Below are positions 27,002-36,215 of a stretch of DNA of 64,000 bases, one piece after another. Position 1 is the stretch's first letter. The number at the start of each line of letters is the position of its first letter. The notes under the pieces are model-generated. The model was not told the origin of the DNA, made no database searches, and worked only from the letters and a program-made list of their open reading frames with translations. The position numbers were made by a program, and so were the translations under genes. This stretch comes from an uncultured Alphaproteobacteria bacterium (GTDB lineage: Bacteria > Pseudomonadota > Alphaproteobacteria > Micavibrionales > Micavibrionaceae): the NCBI GenBank assembly GCA_900696495.1, contig CAADGI010000017.1, positions 1 to 64,000 on the forward strand. Reading direction: 5' to 3'.

Positions 27002-28893
27002 AACCAGCCTTGCTCCTCATCAATGAAAATCCGGTACCACAATTCCAACATCGCCAGCGAGAAAATCTGCTTGCCGAACAGGAAGCCGGGTTGATCGGCG
27101 GCCTGCCGCAAATTGCGGATCGCTTCCCAGCGGAAAAGGCCCCGCTTTTTAACCGCGCTTTCGGACAGCAGCTCCGCGACCATGCCCTTTAAAGGTTCCG
27201 AGTTAAGATACTGATTTATAGGGATATAGAAAGGTTTTTTCTTTCTTTTTGCCGTCCCGGAAGCCCGGGTTTTCGCTAAGTAATTGCGCAATAACAGCTT
27301 GTTTCCCTTAGGGCCAATCTTATAGCCCGGCGGCATAGACATAACAAGTTCCACAAATTTATGGTCCATATAGGGCACCCGCCCCTCGAGAGAGTGGGCC
27401 ATGGTCATTTTATCGAGCTTGCAGAGGATATCGTCGGGCAGCCAATGCTCGAACTGAAGCGCAAGCATATTGTTGAAATCGAGCAGCGCGCTTTCTTCAT
27501 TACGATGAGAGGCCAGTTGTTTACTGAACTCAGGCGTATAGAAAGATTGCTTGTCGGTTTCGCTAAAAAGGGAAATCAGGAAGCGGTATTGCTCAGCGGT
27601 TGAATTTTTACCGAGGATGGACAGAAATTCAAGAAGACGCTTTTTTCCCGCTTCTCCGAGCTCGCCGGGATAATCGAAAGCTTGATTCAGGAGAGATGCG
27701 GGCACGGCTTTGATCAGCGGCATGATCGCGCCTGACTGGATCAGTCCCGGCACATAGCGGGAATAGACGGACGCCCATTTGATGACGCGGTGCATGAAAT
27801 AGCCGCCCAGAATTTCATCGGCCCCCTCGCCGCTCTGAACGACTGTAACTTTTTCCGATGCCAGCCTGGAGAGAAGATACATTGGCAGGACGATGCCGTC
27901 GCCGATAGGCTCATCAAGATTCCAGATAATTTTTCCGAGCAACGATGTGTCTTCAGCACCGCAGATTATTTCATAATGGTCGGTGCGCAGGAATTTTGCA
28001 GTTGCAGCGGCATCTGATAATTCATCCCCTTCCCAGCCGAAACCAACGGCAAAAGTCTTCAGTTGCTGAGGAAATTGACCGGTCAGCGAGGAGGCTATGG
28101 CAGCCGAATCAAGGCCGCCTGATAAAAACGCGCCGACGGGACGTTCGCTGAGCATATGAATACGCGTGGCTTCATCAAATGCATGATCAAATGCTTCCTG
28201 CGCTTCGGCGCGGGTGCCGTTCCATGCAGGCTGGCTGCCGGGCGTCCAGTAACGCTTAAGGCTGCCCTGGCCCTTCCGCCAGACCATAAAATGCGCAGGA
28301 GGGAATTTTTTGATATGGCTGAATAAGGTCTGCGGACCCGGCACGTAGCGCAGGGATAAATATTCATCGATCGCAGCGGGATTGACATCGCGCGGCAGAT
28401 CGGGATGCTGCAAAAGGGATTTGATTTCCGAAGCAAAAATCAACTGGCCGTTAATTTGCGCATAATAAAGCGGTTTGATGCCGATCCGGTCGCGAGCGAT
28501 AAACAGACTTTCATCACGCTGGTTAAAAATCGCGAAGGCAAACATACCCCGCAACCGTGTCAGACAGTCCTCGCCCCAGATTTTATAACCCTGCAGGACG
28601 ACTTCGGTATCCGATTGCGTTTGAAAAACACATCCCTTCGCCTCGAGTTCGAGGCGGAGATCGGCGTGATTATAAATTTCGCCGTTAAAAACGATCGATA
28701 AATCGTCCAGCGTAATCGGCTGTTTGCCGTGAGCTATATCGATAATTGAAAGGCGGCGCATGCCGATGGCAGTATTTCCGGCGAGCAAAATACCTTCATC
28801 GTCGGGGCCGCGATGGGCGATGCGGTCTATCATGCGCGCGATAGTGCCGGCTGAATCTCCCTTAAAGCCGGAGAACCCGGCTATCCCGCACAC
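26998..28893 (-). CDS. Asparagine synthase (glutamine-hydrolysing), AsnB-type
   Basis: This 631-residue amidotransferase has catalytic Cys2 directly after the initiator Met (MCGIAGFSG) and the glutaminase-domain FNGEIYNH. The synthase domain has the PP-loop SGGLDS at about 258-263, and later GRVPYMDHKFVEL. In surface-glycan loci such enzymes often amidate a sugar carboxyl rather than make free asparagine, so either role is possible. Start chosen because Cys2 must be exposed. It overlaps the upstream membrane-protein gene by 13 bases. Confidence 0.92.
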   Translation of the reverse strand: MCGIAGFSGFKGDSAGTIARMIDRIAHRGPDDEGILLAGNTAIGMRRLSIIDIAHGKQPITLDDLSIVFNGEIYNHADLRLELEAKGCVFQTQSDTEVVLQGYKIWGEDCLTRLRGMFAFAIFNQRDESLFIARDRIGIKPLYYAQINGQLIFASEIKSLLQHPDLPRDVNPAAIDEYLSLRYVPGPQTLFSHIKKFPPAHFMVWRKGQGSLKRYWTPGSQPAWNGTRAEAQEAFDHAFDEATRIHMLSERPVGAFLSGGLDSAAIASSLTGQFPQQLKTFAVGFGWEGDELSDAAATAKFLRTDHYEIICGAEDTSLLGKIIWNLDEPIGDGIVLPMYLLSRLASEKVTVVQSGEGADEILGGYFMHRVIKWASVYSRYVPGLIQSGAIMPLIKAVPASLLNQAFDYPGELGEAGKKRLLEFLSILGKNSTAEQYRFLISLFSETDKQSFYTPEFSKQLASHRNEESALLDFNNMLALQFEHWLPDDILCKLDKMTMAHSLEGRVPYMDHKFVELVMSMPPGYKIGPKGNKLLLRNYLAKTRASGTAKRKKKPFYIPINQYLNSEPLKGMVAELLSESAVKKRGLFRWEAIRNLRQAADQPGFLFGKQIFSLAMLELWYRIFIDEEQGWL

Positions 28894-30848
28894 CGCGCCA
28901 CTCCTTTAATAGATACCAGTGCAAGGCTATTGGTACGTGCAATAATTTTGTCGCCATCACAGATCATTTGCTCAGGCATTAGCACATGCGAAAGCGAAGG
29001 AGCGATCGCGCGTATTTCTTTTATATTTTTGCGCCAGATTTGATTGTATTCCCCTGCTCTGGCTGCAAAATACTGGCGGCGGCACATTGTTTTCCAGAGC
29101 CATGCCGCGCAGGACGGGTCGTTCTCGACAGGCTGAACCCCTAATAAGGCAGCCCGCTTCCAGACTTCTTCGGCAAGCGGCGGGCTGTAAAAGAGATACT
29201 GGCTTTCGCCCCAACCAAGAAATGTTGCGCGCTCGGGCAGAATAAATTCACCCGTGAAATTACGAAACGGAAGAACAAGAACCATACCGTTCTGAGGGAC
29301 ATGTTCTTTTACCGTTGTTACCACATCGTTTACTTTTTCAACCCGCTCAAAATTCCAGGGATTACGCGTCAGCAGCATAAAAATCGTGCCTACCATCAAT
29401 AAACCGTAGATAACGATGTGCGTCACCGGAATTTTTGAAACCACGCTTGCAAGCCAGGCAGGCTTCCAATTCATAATTAAAATGAAGACAACGGCCAGAG
29501 ACCAGAGATGAAGGCCAAAAAATACAATTGAAAAAATTGTTGCCGATACAAGAACCTTCGTCCATTTCCTTTTATCTTTTTCCTGTAAGTGCGGCAGCCA
29601 CATCCACCATGCCAGCGCAGCAACAACAAGAGCGAGACTTGCGTGATTTACAATCTGGTCCTGGTAGAAAATATCGAGATCGATCAAAGGCGAGATGTTC
29701 GTCGGAATGCCTAGCAATGGCAGTTTCGAGGGCAATGCGGCTCCCATTGATCCGAGGATCAACAGCAAGCCGGTGAGCTTGTCTTTATCGTTGCCCTTAA
29801 CAAAGGCTTGATAAGAGCGCTCGGCGAGAAGAGCCGTTAACAGCAGCACGGCATAAGGAGTGGAGCGGGTAAGCGCCAGTTGTGTCAAAGGAATAGAGCG
29901 GAAAACTTCCGAAGCCAGGATCTGCACAAGCCACAAAGCCATCGTCACAATGATCACGGTCGACGCACGCGCGCTGATTTCGGGATCATGCGAACGTGCT
30001 CTCGCCCGCAGGGCAACAAGCCCGCATATAAGCGCCGCCATAATGGCAACAACAACCAGCAACCCATCCTGCAGAGGCGTCAGATTGCTTGATTTGTTAA
30101 AAACATAAGACCACCAGGCGGCATGATCGAAATCAGACTCTACCGGCAATCTGAGAAGTACAAACCATATAAAAGGCAAAAGCGCGGCAAGCGTGGCGGC
30201 GCCGAGCTTGAATAGGTCGTTAATCGCTTGCCTGCGCGTATACATTTCCCACAGCGCGTGCGTTCCCAACATGGACAGCAAAACGAAGCCGTGCGTTGGA
30301 TGATAGGCCGCGAGCAAAGCCGCGATTATCGCCGCCCCGTAACGCTTTCCCTGCAAATGAAGACCGAGAACCAAAAAACCCACGGCCAGCGCCATCCCGG
30401 AACTAACGATTTTAAAGCCGGCGGCGATAGCCAGATAACGGCCGAAGCCCGTGAACGCGGACAAATACGCAATCAGCACCGCCAAGAAAATAAATCCCGA
30501 ATTTCGCCCAAAGGCAGAAAAAAAGACCAGCAACCCGAGCGATAGAACCGCCATTTGTACGATGTATAAGATTAAAAATTGGATCTGCGGCGAAATTCCG
30601 GCATCATGCATCACCTTGCCGGGAAAAACCGCAAGCCCCATGTCCTTTGTAGACTGAATAAATTGGGCGCTGATTGACTCAGGCGGAAATGACGGATCAG
30701 ACATGATTTCAGAAAAAACAATCGTATCGTTCACGTCAATACTGACCGGCTCCCCCAAGCCTTCCGAACCGCGAATGGCTATTAAAAAAATGAGAATAAA
30801 AATCCATTGAAGAAACGGATTGTGCAAGTATTTCCTGACTGCTGACAT
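28881..30848 (-). CDS. Polytopic membrane protein of glycan operon (possible GT-C-like)
   Basis: This 655-residue protein has a first helix near residue 10-30, then an extracytoplasmic loop with acidic residues (VSIDVNDTIVFSEIM), then about ten further membrane helices. A soluble C-terminal domain of about 150 residues ends it. That layout resembles membrane glycosyltransferases of the GT-C kind, which use lipid-linked sugars, but I see no diagnostic motif. A start at 30944 overlaps the upstream epimerase gene; the ATG at 30848, five bases after that stop, is preferred. Confidence 0.6.
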   Translation of the reverse strand: MSAVRKYLHNPFLQWIFILIFLIAIRGSEGLGEPVSIDVNDTIVFSEIMSDPSFPPESISAQFIQSTKDMGLAVFPGKVMHDAGISPQIQFLILYIVQMAVLSLGLLVFFSAFGRNSGFIFLAVLIAYLSAFTGFGRYLAIAAGFKIVSSGMALAVGFLVLGLHLQGKRYGAAIIAALLAAYHPTHGFVLLSMLGTHALWEMYTRRQAINDLFKLGAATLAALLPFIWFVLLRLPVESDFDHAAWWSYVFNKSSNLTPLQDGLLVVVAIMAALICGLVALRARARSHDPEISARASTVIIVTMALWLVQILASEVFRSIPLTQLALTRSTPYAVLLLTALLAERSYQAFVKGNDKDKLTGLLLILGSMGAALPSKLPLLGIPTNISPLIDLDIFYQDQIVNHASLALVVAALAWWMWLPHLQEKDKRKWTKVLVSATIFSIVFFGLHLWSLAVVFILIMNWKPAWLASVVSKIPVTHIVIYGLLMVGTIFMLLTRNPWNFERVEKVNDVVTTVKEHVPQNGMVLVLPFRNFTGEFILPERATFLGWGESQYLFYSPPLAEEVWKRAALLGVQPVENDPSCAAWLWKTMCRRQYFAARAGEYNQIWRKNIKEIRAIAPSLSHVLMPEQMICDGDKIIARTNSLALVSIKGVARCAG

Positions 30849-30852
30849 TTTA

Positions 30853-31968
30853 TTATTCCGATAATTCTTTCTCGAGCACCGATATAATCCGGCGGCTGGC
30901 ATTGCCATCCCATAATTCCGGGCGAACGCCCTTTTTGGTGTCACCTTTTATAAACTTTTCGAACGATGAGAGCAAGGCTTGAGGCAACGTCCCAACCATG
31001 GTGTTGGTGCCTTGATTAACGGTAACCCAACGCTCTGTATTTTCGCGTAAAGTAAAGCAAGGCACGCCGAGAGCCGTGGTTTCCTCCTGCAAACCGCCGG
31101 AATCTGTCATAACGATTTTGGCCTCTTTCATAAGGCCCAGCATTGATAAATAAGATTGCGCGGGAACCAGGAAAATCCGGCCATCATCGAAATATTTACC
31201 CAGTGAAAAGCGCTTAATTGATTCTTTTGTGCGCGGGTGAGCCGGAAATACAACAGGCAGTCGTTCCCCAATTTTATACAATGCCCCCAACAAGCCTTTA
31301 AGTTTATCCGGATCGTCAACATTGGATGGCCTATGCAAAGTGAGAAGCGCATAATTTGAAGATGATATTTTTATTTCAAGCGTTGCAAACGTTTCCGCAG
31401 AACTGACAGCGCGTGCCAGATTGTATTCTAAACAATCGACCATAACGTTACCGACAAAATGAATTTTTTCCCGTGCAATTCCTTCCTTAAGAAGATTTTC
31501 ATCGGCTTCGCGCTCGGTCGTAAATAATAAATCAGAAATTTCATCGGTTAAGATGCGGTTTGTTTCCTCCGGCATCGTCCTGTCAAAGCTGCGCAATCCT
31601 GCCTCAACATGGATAACAGGAATTTTTTTCTTTGAAGCAACCAGCGCGCAGGCCAACGTTGAATTGACATCGCCGACAACCAACACCGCACGCGGGGATA
31701 TTTTATCGACAGTCTGCTCAAACCGGCGCATGATTTCCGCGATCTGCACCTCGCGCGCGGCGCTCCCCACGCCCAGATTTTCCTCAGGCTCCGGAATATC
31801 GAGTTCACGGAAAAAACTTCCGGACATGGAATCATCGTGATGCTGCCCTGTATGAATCAGCCGCCCGCGCAGGATCCGGCTGGGGGCCATCGCTCTCAGG
31901 ATCGGCGCTATTTTCATAAAATTAGGCCGCGCCCCGGCGACGACAAGAATATCCATTCGTTCAGGCAT
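30853..31968 (-). CDS. wecB: UDP-N-acetylglucosamine 2-epimerase (non-hydrolysing)
   Basis: This 371-residue enzyme interconverts UDP-GlcNAc and UDP-ManNAc, feeding a glycan with N-acetylmannosamine. Key motifs are GARPNFMKIAPI near the N-terminus, HVEAGLRSFDRTMPEETNR in the middle and TDSGGLQEET near residue 275, all standard for WecB/MnaA. A GTG at 32046 is open but adds an odd hydrophobic stretch; the ATG at 31968 has AGGA upstream and is preferred. It is the first gene of the ten-gene leftward operon and is divergent from the alginate remnant at 32159. Confidence 0.93.
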   Translation of the reverse strand: MPERMDILVVAGARPNFMKIAPILRAMAPSRILRGRLIHTGQHHDDSMSGSFFRELDIPEPEENLGVGSAAREVQIAEIMRRFEQTVDKISPRAVLVVGDVNSTLACALVASKKKIPVIHVEAGLRSFDRTMPEETNRILTDEISDLLFTTEREADENLLKEGIAREKIHFVGNVMVDCLEYNLARAVSSAETFATLEIKISSSNYALLTLHRPSNVDDPDKLKGLLGALYKIGERLPVVFPAHPRTKESIKRFSLGKYFDDGRIFLVPAQSYLSMLGLMKEAKIVMTDSGGLQEETTALGVPCFTLRENTERWVTVNQGTNTMVGTLPQALLSSFEKFIKGDTKKGVRPELWDGNASRRIISVLEKELSE

Positions 31969-32087
31969 TATCTGTGTTCCTGCGTTGACGCCACCTAAAA
32001 ACTTTATGCAGACGGTTACAAGAAAATAATGGCCTAAACGGCTCACCAGATTTATTTTTCATATAAAATAGAATGGGAACTTTTCGG

Positions 32088-32139
32088 CCTTTCTGACCAT
32101 TAGAAAGGTCTTCGAAAACTATGGTTTTCCGAGTTTTTT
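32088..32139 (+). promoter_or_regulatory. Two hairpins ahead of the algX remnant, second terminator-like
   Basis: CCTTTCT (32088-32094) pairs with AGAAAGG (32102-32108). Next, TCGAAAAC (32112-32119) pairs with GTTTTCCGA (32124-32132) with one bulged C, followed by TTTTTT (32134-32139). The second hairpin resembles an intrinsic terminator facing right, 20 bases before the GTG at 32159. It could be an attenuator of the alginate transcript. A GGAAC at 32076-32080 stands upstream, but its downstream box is CATT, not CGTT. Confidence 0.35.
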
Positions 32140-32158
32140 AAACTTCAGGATCAGACAG

Positions 32159-32584
32159 GTGAAACGAACCTCCACTGTAAAAAATATTCTGACTGGTGTT
32201 GCTATTTTCGCCTTAACGGGCACCGGCACGGCTGCTGCCTATTGGCTTACTACGCGTGAAAAGAATGCACCGAATGAACTGGGAAATTCCTTTTGTCCTG
32301 ATATGGCCAATGAAAAGGCTTACAAGGATAAGGGCGCACAGACTTACGCCACCCTCATTCCCGGCCAGGATGGCTGGATATTCCGCACAAAAAACGATTT
32401 CCGCAGCAACTGGACTATCAGCGAGGCCACGCAAGAGCGGCTTTTGGCATTGCAAGAAGCCATGCGCGCAAATAACGCGGAACTGGTTATTGTCATGCCC
32501 CCCGTGCGCGGCATGATTCATGCCAACGAGCTTTTACCAGTTGATCAAAAGATATATGGCGATGAAACATTGCAAAAATCATGA
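32159..32584 (+). pseudogene. algX: algX remnant (N-terminal part only)
   Basis: This 141-residue frame begins with a membrane anchor and then follows the start of AlgX, the SGNH-like alginate O-acetylation protein: SFCPDMANE, GWIFRTKNDFRSNW and ELVIVMPPVRGMIHANELLP fall in the family's order. AlgX is about 470 residues; here only the first quarter is present and the catalytic SGNH residues are gone. It stops at 32584 where an AlgE frame begins (TCATGA). It starts at a GTG with AGGA upstream. The loss looks like a large deletion running into algE. Confidence 0.72.
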
Positions 32585-33159
32585 CAGGCTCAACCAATCG
32601 CGACGTGCTGGGATGGGGGCTTGATGCCGCCGCCACCGTTGATCCGTTTCAGGAAGGTGGATTTGTATTTTCGCTCGGCTATGCGTTTGGCTCGGGCGAT
32701 GATGGATCATCCGGCACGGACAATGCCTTTCGCCAGACCGACATGCAGGGAAATTCCAGCCGCGTCGGCCTGGAGCGCCAGCAACAGAAAAATTACGGCG
32801 AAGTCCTGAGACCGGAACTTTCGAACATCCATGTGCTTAGCGCCGGCGCCGGTTACCCGGTCACAGAAGCGACGGATGTCAGTCTGACTTATTTTTATTA
32901 CCGGCTGGATGAAGAAGAAACAGGGCTGCGCAGCAGCGGCATTGGCGCGCCATTAAACGGAAATGACAAATCACTCGGCCAAGGGCTGGATTTTGCTCTC
33001 AATATGAATGTGGGCGAAGAATTCGGCATAAACGCCCCTTATGCGGACCGCACAGATTTCCGCTTTGTGGCTGGAACGTTCTTCCCGGGTGATGCGTATG
33101 ATCCTAGCAATGATAACGCAGCGCTCAGGCTATTTACGGAGCTACGCTTCAAATTTTAG
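32581..33159 (+). pseudogene. algE: algE remnant (C-terminal part of alginate export porin)
   Basis: This 192-residue frame matches the C-terminal part of AlgE, the outer-membrane alginate porin of about 490 residues. Segments LGYAFGSGDD, NAFRQTDMQGNSSR, ELSNIHVLSAGAGYPV and VSLTYFYYRLDEEE follow the AlgE order, and it ends in F as barrels do. It has no signal peptide and lacks the first half of the barrel, so it cannot be exported or folded as AlgE. The frame is open only from about 32566, which puts the junction with algX at 32566-32600. Confidence 0.75.
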
Positions 33160-34294
33160 AAATAACAGCGCCTTTTACAAACAGGCGCTGCGCGTCTCCC
33201 TGTGCGCTGTCTTCTTCGTGGCGGGATGCAGGGGAAATACGAGCGCCGATTATTCATCCCTGAATCCGCCTTATGCCTTAAGCGCCGCAGCGGCGCCTGT
33301 GATAGATCCGCGCGCCCTGCCCGCCTGCCCCAGGCCTATGCCGCCGGTTAAAGATCTTGTGCTTGGAGGCGTTTATAAAAAATCCGATCCGACGCGCTCT
33401 GAAATCGATGAGGATGCGCAAAAAATATACCAGGGACAGACGGCAAAACTGAACAGCTTTGAAAACAGGCTGAGCGCGCTTACCAATGATTATTTGAAGA
33501 CCAACAAGAAAGACGGCCGTTCGGCCTATTGTGCGTTGGACTGGCTATATACCTGGGCTGTAGGGGATGCCTTTCTCGGCGAGGTGAATGTCCAGGGCGG
33601 TTATGCGCGTCAGTGGAGCCTTGGAACTCTCTCCTCCTCCTACATGCAGGTCCGCGATTTTCCTTTTGATGAAAATAAAAAGGCTGTGATTGAGAACTGG
33701 CTGCTCAAAATTGCCGGACGGGTGATGAATGATTACGCCGATATCTCTACTTATGTCAGGAAACAAAACAACCATTTATATTGGGCGGCGTGGGCGATCG
33801 CCGAAACCGGCATCGCGACCGGACGCAAGGAGCTTTATGACTGGGGAGTCGGCAAAGTTAAATATGCGCTGCATGTCCAGATTCAAAATGACGGCACACT
33901 TCCGCTGGAACTCATCCGCGGTCAGAAGGCGCTGCAATACCATGTTTTTGCGCTGGCGCCCCTTGTCATGGTCAGCGAAGCCGCGATCAATAACGGCGAA
34001 GATTTATACGCGGTGAACGACGGCGCCTTGCATAAACTCGTTGCCGTGACTTTTGAAGGACTGGAAAATCCTGCCTATTTCGAAAAACTGACCAATCATA
34101 AACAGATTTCGAGCGCATCCATGTCAGATGGGCATTTTTCGTGGCTGGAAGCTTATAATGCACGCTTCCCTGCGCCGGAATATGAAGCGTTCCTGAAAAA
34201 ACATCGTCCCGTGATATCACGCCGTACAGGAGGAGACATGACTTTTCTCTATCGGAACGTCCAACGTAATCCTTCCCCCAAGCCTGCGCCTTAA
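33110..34294 (+). CDS. algL: Alginate lyase AlgL-type, poly(beta-D-mannuronate) lyase
   Basis: This periplasmic lyase cuts stray alginate during export. The sequence shows a lipobox-like VAGC after a hydrophobic stretch, then AlgL motifs: CALDWLYTWA, the signature NNHLYWAAWAI, DGTLPLELIRGQKALQYH with the catalytic residues, and HFSWLEAYNARF near the end. The lyase domain seems complete. The start is uncertain: the ATG at 33110 overlaps the algE remnant by 50 bases and leaves about 30 residues before the hydrophobic core; 33041 is also open. A lipoprotein AlgL would be unusual. It follows the broken algX and algE directly. Confidence 0.82.
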   Translation: MITQRSGYLRSYASNFRNNSAFYKQALRVSLCAVFFVAGCRGNTSADYSSLNPPYALSAAAAPVIDPRALPACPRPMPPVKDLVLGGVYKKSDPTRSEIDEDAQKIYQGQTAKLNSFENRLSALTNDYLKTNKKDGRSAYCALDWLYTWAVGDAFLGEVNVQGGYARQWSLGTLSSSYMQVRDFPFDENKKAVIENWLLKIAGRVMNDYADISTYVRKQNNHLYWAAWAIAETGIATGRKELYDWGVGKVKYALHVQIQNDGTLPLELIRGQKALQYHVFALAPLVMVSEAAINNGEDLYAVNDGALHKLVAVTFEGLENPAYFEKLTNHKQISSASMSDGHFSWLEAYNARFPAPEYEAFLKKHRPVISRRTGGDMTFLYRNVQRNPSPKPAP

Positions 34295-34300
34295 TTTTGC

Positions 34301-35518
34301 ATGGTGACGATCAAAAAAGATCTGCGTTCGGGTCAGTCTGTATGGACAGCATATCCAAGGCCGAAAATTTCGTATGAAAATCTAATAACCAACGTTCGCG
34401 CCGACATTCTTGTGATCGGCGCCGGCATTACAGGCGCGCTAATGGCAGAAAGCCTGACGGATGCGGGATTTTCAGTCATTATAATAGACCGGCGCATTCC
34501 ATTGACGGGCTCTACGCTGGCTACAACTGCCCTCATTCAAGCTGAAATCGATGTGCCGCTGACAAAACTCTCCAGACAAATCGGCTTTGGCAAATCGGCA
34601 CGCGCATGGCAGCGCTCAAAACTGGGATTGGACAGTCTCGCAGAAAAAACCCGGCTGCTCGGCATTTCTTGCAATCTGCGTCCGGAGCTTTCTCTTTATA
34701 TGGCGGGCGACGTGCTCGGTCCGGATGAGTTGAAGAAAGAGCATGAAGCCTTGCGGCAAATAGGTTTTGCTTCCGATTTTATTAGTCGAGAACAACTTGC
34801 AGAGCGTTATTCGATACATGCCGGATCCGCTCTTTTATCGTCAGGCAATTATTCCGCCAATCCTTACAAATTGGCGCATGGATATCTAAAAAATTCAACC
34901 AAGCGCGGCGCAAAAATATTCGCACCCGAAGAAATTCTGGATATAGAAACAAGCGCCCAAAGGGTTTACGCTTATACCAAGTCAGAATTCTGCGTCAGCG
35001 CACGTTATGCTGTTTTCACAACCGGCTACGAAGTTCCGGAACAATTGAAAAAGCAGAATTATAAAATTTTCTCAACCTGGGCCATGGCAACGGAAAAAGG
35101 TGCCGCCAGTGATATGCCCATGCTTTGGGAGGCGTCCGATCCTTATCTTTATGTGCGCCGCACGAAGGATGGCCGGGTTATTTGCGGCGGTGAAGACGAG
35201 GAATTTTCCGATGAGAAAAAGCGTGACGCCATGACGCCTAAAAAAATGAAAACGCTTCAGAAAAAAATGAAAAAACTACTGCCATCTGTCAACAACACGC
35301 CGGAATTCGCATGGACCGGTTCATTCGGCGTTACGCCCACGGGATTACCGCTGATCGGGCCGGTCCCCGGATTGAAGAACTGCTTTGCGGTTTTGGCTTT
35401 CGGCGGCAACGGGATTGTAAACGGCCGCATCGGCGCAGAAATAATTTGCAATTACCTGGCCGGGAAAGACGACCAAGATGCTGATATTTATAATTTTAAA
35501 TTGCCTTCCACCGTTTAA
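34301..35518 (+). CDS. FAD-dependent oxidoreductase (DAO family)
   Basis: This 405-residue flavoenzyme has the dinucleotide motif VIGAGITGALMAESL near residue 37-51 and the substrate domain of the D-amino-acid-oxidase/glycine-oxidase superfamily. LIGPVPGLKNCF, then FGGNGIVNGRIGAEI, form the C-terminal FAD contact. It oxidises an amine or amino-acid-like substrate; which one cannot be read. It starts 6 bases after algL, may be co-transcribed with it, and is followed 16 bases later by endonuclease V. No Rieske domain is present at the C-terminus. Confidence 0.83.
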   Translation: MVTIKKDLRSGQSVWTAYPRPKISYENLITNVRADILVIGAGITGALMAESLTDAGFSVIIIDRRIPLTGSTLATTALIQAEIDVPLTKLSRQIGFGKSARAWQRSKLGLDSLAEKTRLLGISCNLRPELSLYMAGDVLGPDELKKEHEALRQIGFASDFISREQLAERYSIHAGSALLSSGNYSANPYKLAHGYLKNSTKRGAKIFAPEEILDIETSAQRVYAYTKSEFCVSARYAVFTTGYEVPEQLKKQNYKIFSTWAMATEKGAASDMPMLWEASDPYLYVRRTKDGRVICGGEDEEFSDEKKRDAMTPKKMKTLQKKMKKLLPSVNNTPEFAWTGSFGVTPTGLPLIGPVPGLKNCFAVLAFGGNGIVNGRIGAEIICNYLAGKDDQDADIYNFKLPSTV

Positions 35519-35534
35519 ATCATAAATTAAAACC

Positions 35535-36215
35535 ATGGATCATATTCCCGCCTCTTTGACACGCACGCCTGAATCCGCACAGGACGCAGTCCTTATACAA
35601 TGGGAAATGAGGAAATATGTCCGCATCAATGACGATTTTGGAACCGTGAAAATGATTGCAGGCATTGATGTCGGATATGACTTGCAAAGCAATACCAGCA
35701 AGGCAGCGCTGGTTATCATGGATATCGACAGGCTAATGCCTCTTGAAACCGTTATTGCGACCGATCCCACGCCCTTTCCATACATTCCTGGCCTTCTTTC
35801 CTTTCGCGAAGCGCCCGTTATCATCAAAGCGCTTGAACAAGTGAAGAAAAAGCCGGATATGATTTTCATCGATGGCCAGGGCATTGCACACCCGCGCGGG
35901 CTGGGCATTGCCTCCCATATCGGTATATTGACGGGATACCCTTCGATCGGGGTGGCGAAATCGGTATTATGCGGGAATTACAAAGAACCCGGCGAGAAAA
36001 AAGGTCAATCCTCGCACCTTATATATAAGGGAAATAAAATCGGAACGGCGCTGCGGAGCCGTGATAATGTCAAACCTCTTTTTATTTCACCCGGCCATAA
36101 AATCAGCCATGAAAGCGCGGTTGATTTTGTGCAAAAGTGCCTGACACGTTACCGCCTGCCGGAACCCACGAGAATTGCTGACAAATTAAGCAAATTCGCC
36201 GACAAAAATATTTAA
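35535..36215 (+). CDS. nfi: Endonuclease V (deoxyinosine 3' endonuclease)
   Basis: This repair enzyme nicks DNA one phosphodiester beyond deoxyinosine. In 226 residues it shows the family's catalytic set: D45 in GIDVGY, E92 in LSFREAP and D113 in FIDGQGIAHPRGLG, plus the base-probing wedge PYIPG near 82-86. It is unrelated in function to the flanking genes and probably only shares a transcript with the oxidoreductase upstream. Its stop overlaps the stop of the convergent DUF748 gene in a TTAA. Confidence 0.94.
   Translation: MDHIPASLTRTPESAQDAVLIQWEMRKYVRINDDFGTVKMIAGIDVGYDLQSNTSKAALVIMDIDRLMPLETVIATDPTPFPYIPGLLSFREAPVIIKALEQVKKKPDMIFIDGQGIAHPRGLGIASHIGILTGYPSIGVAKSVLCGNYKEPGEKKGQSSHLIYKGNKIGTALRSRDNVKPLFISPGHKISHESAVDFVQKCLTRYRLPEPTRIADKLSKFADKNI

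Noticed and set aside
32076-32101. Third EcfG-type promoter before the algX remnant
   Set aside because: GGAAC is present with a 17-base spacer, but the -10 box is CATT rather than CGTT.
32159-33159. A simple frameshift splitting one gene
   Set aside because: The two parts belong to different families (AlgX and AlgE), so a frameshift cannot explain them.
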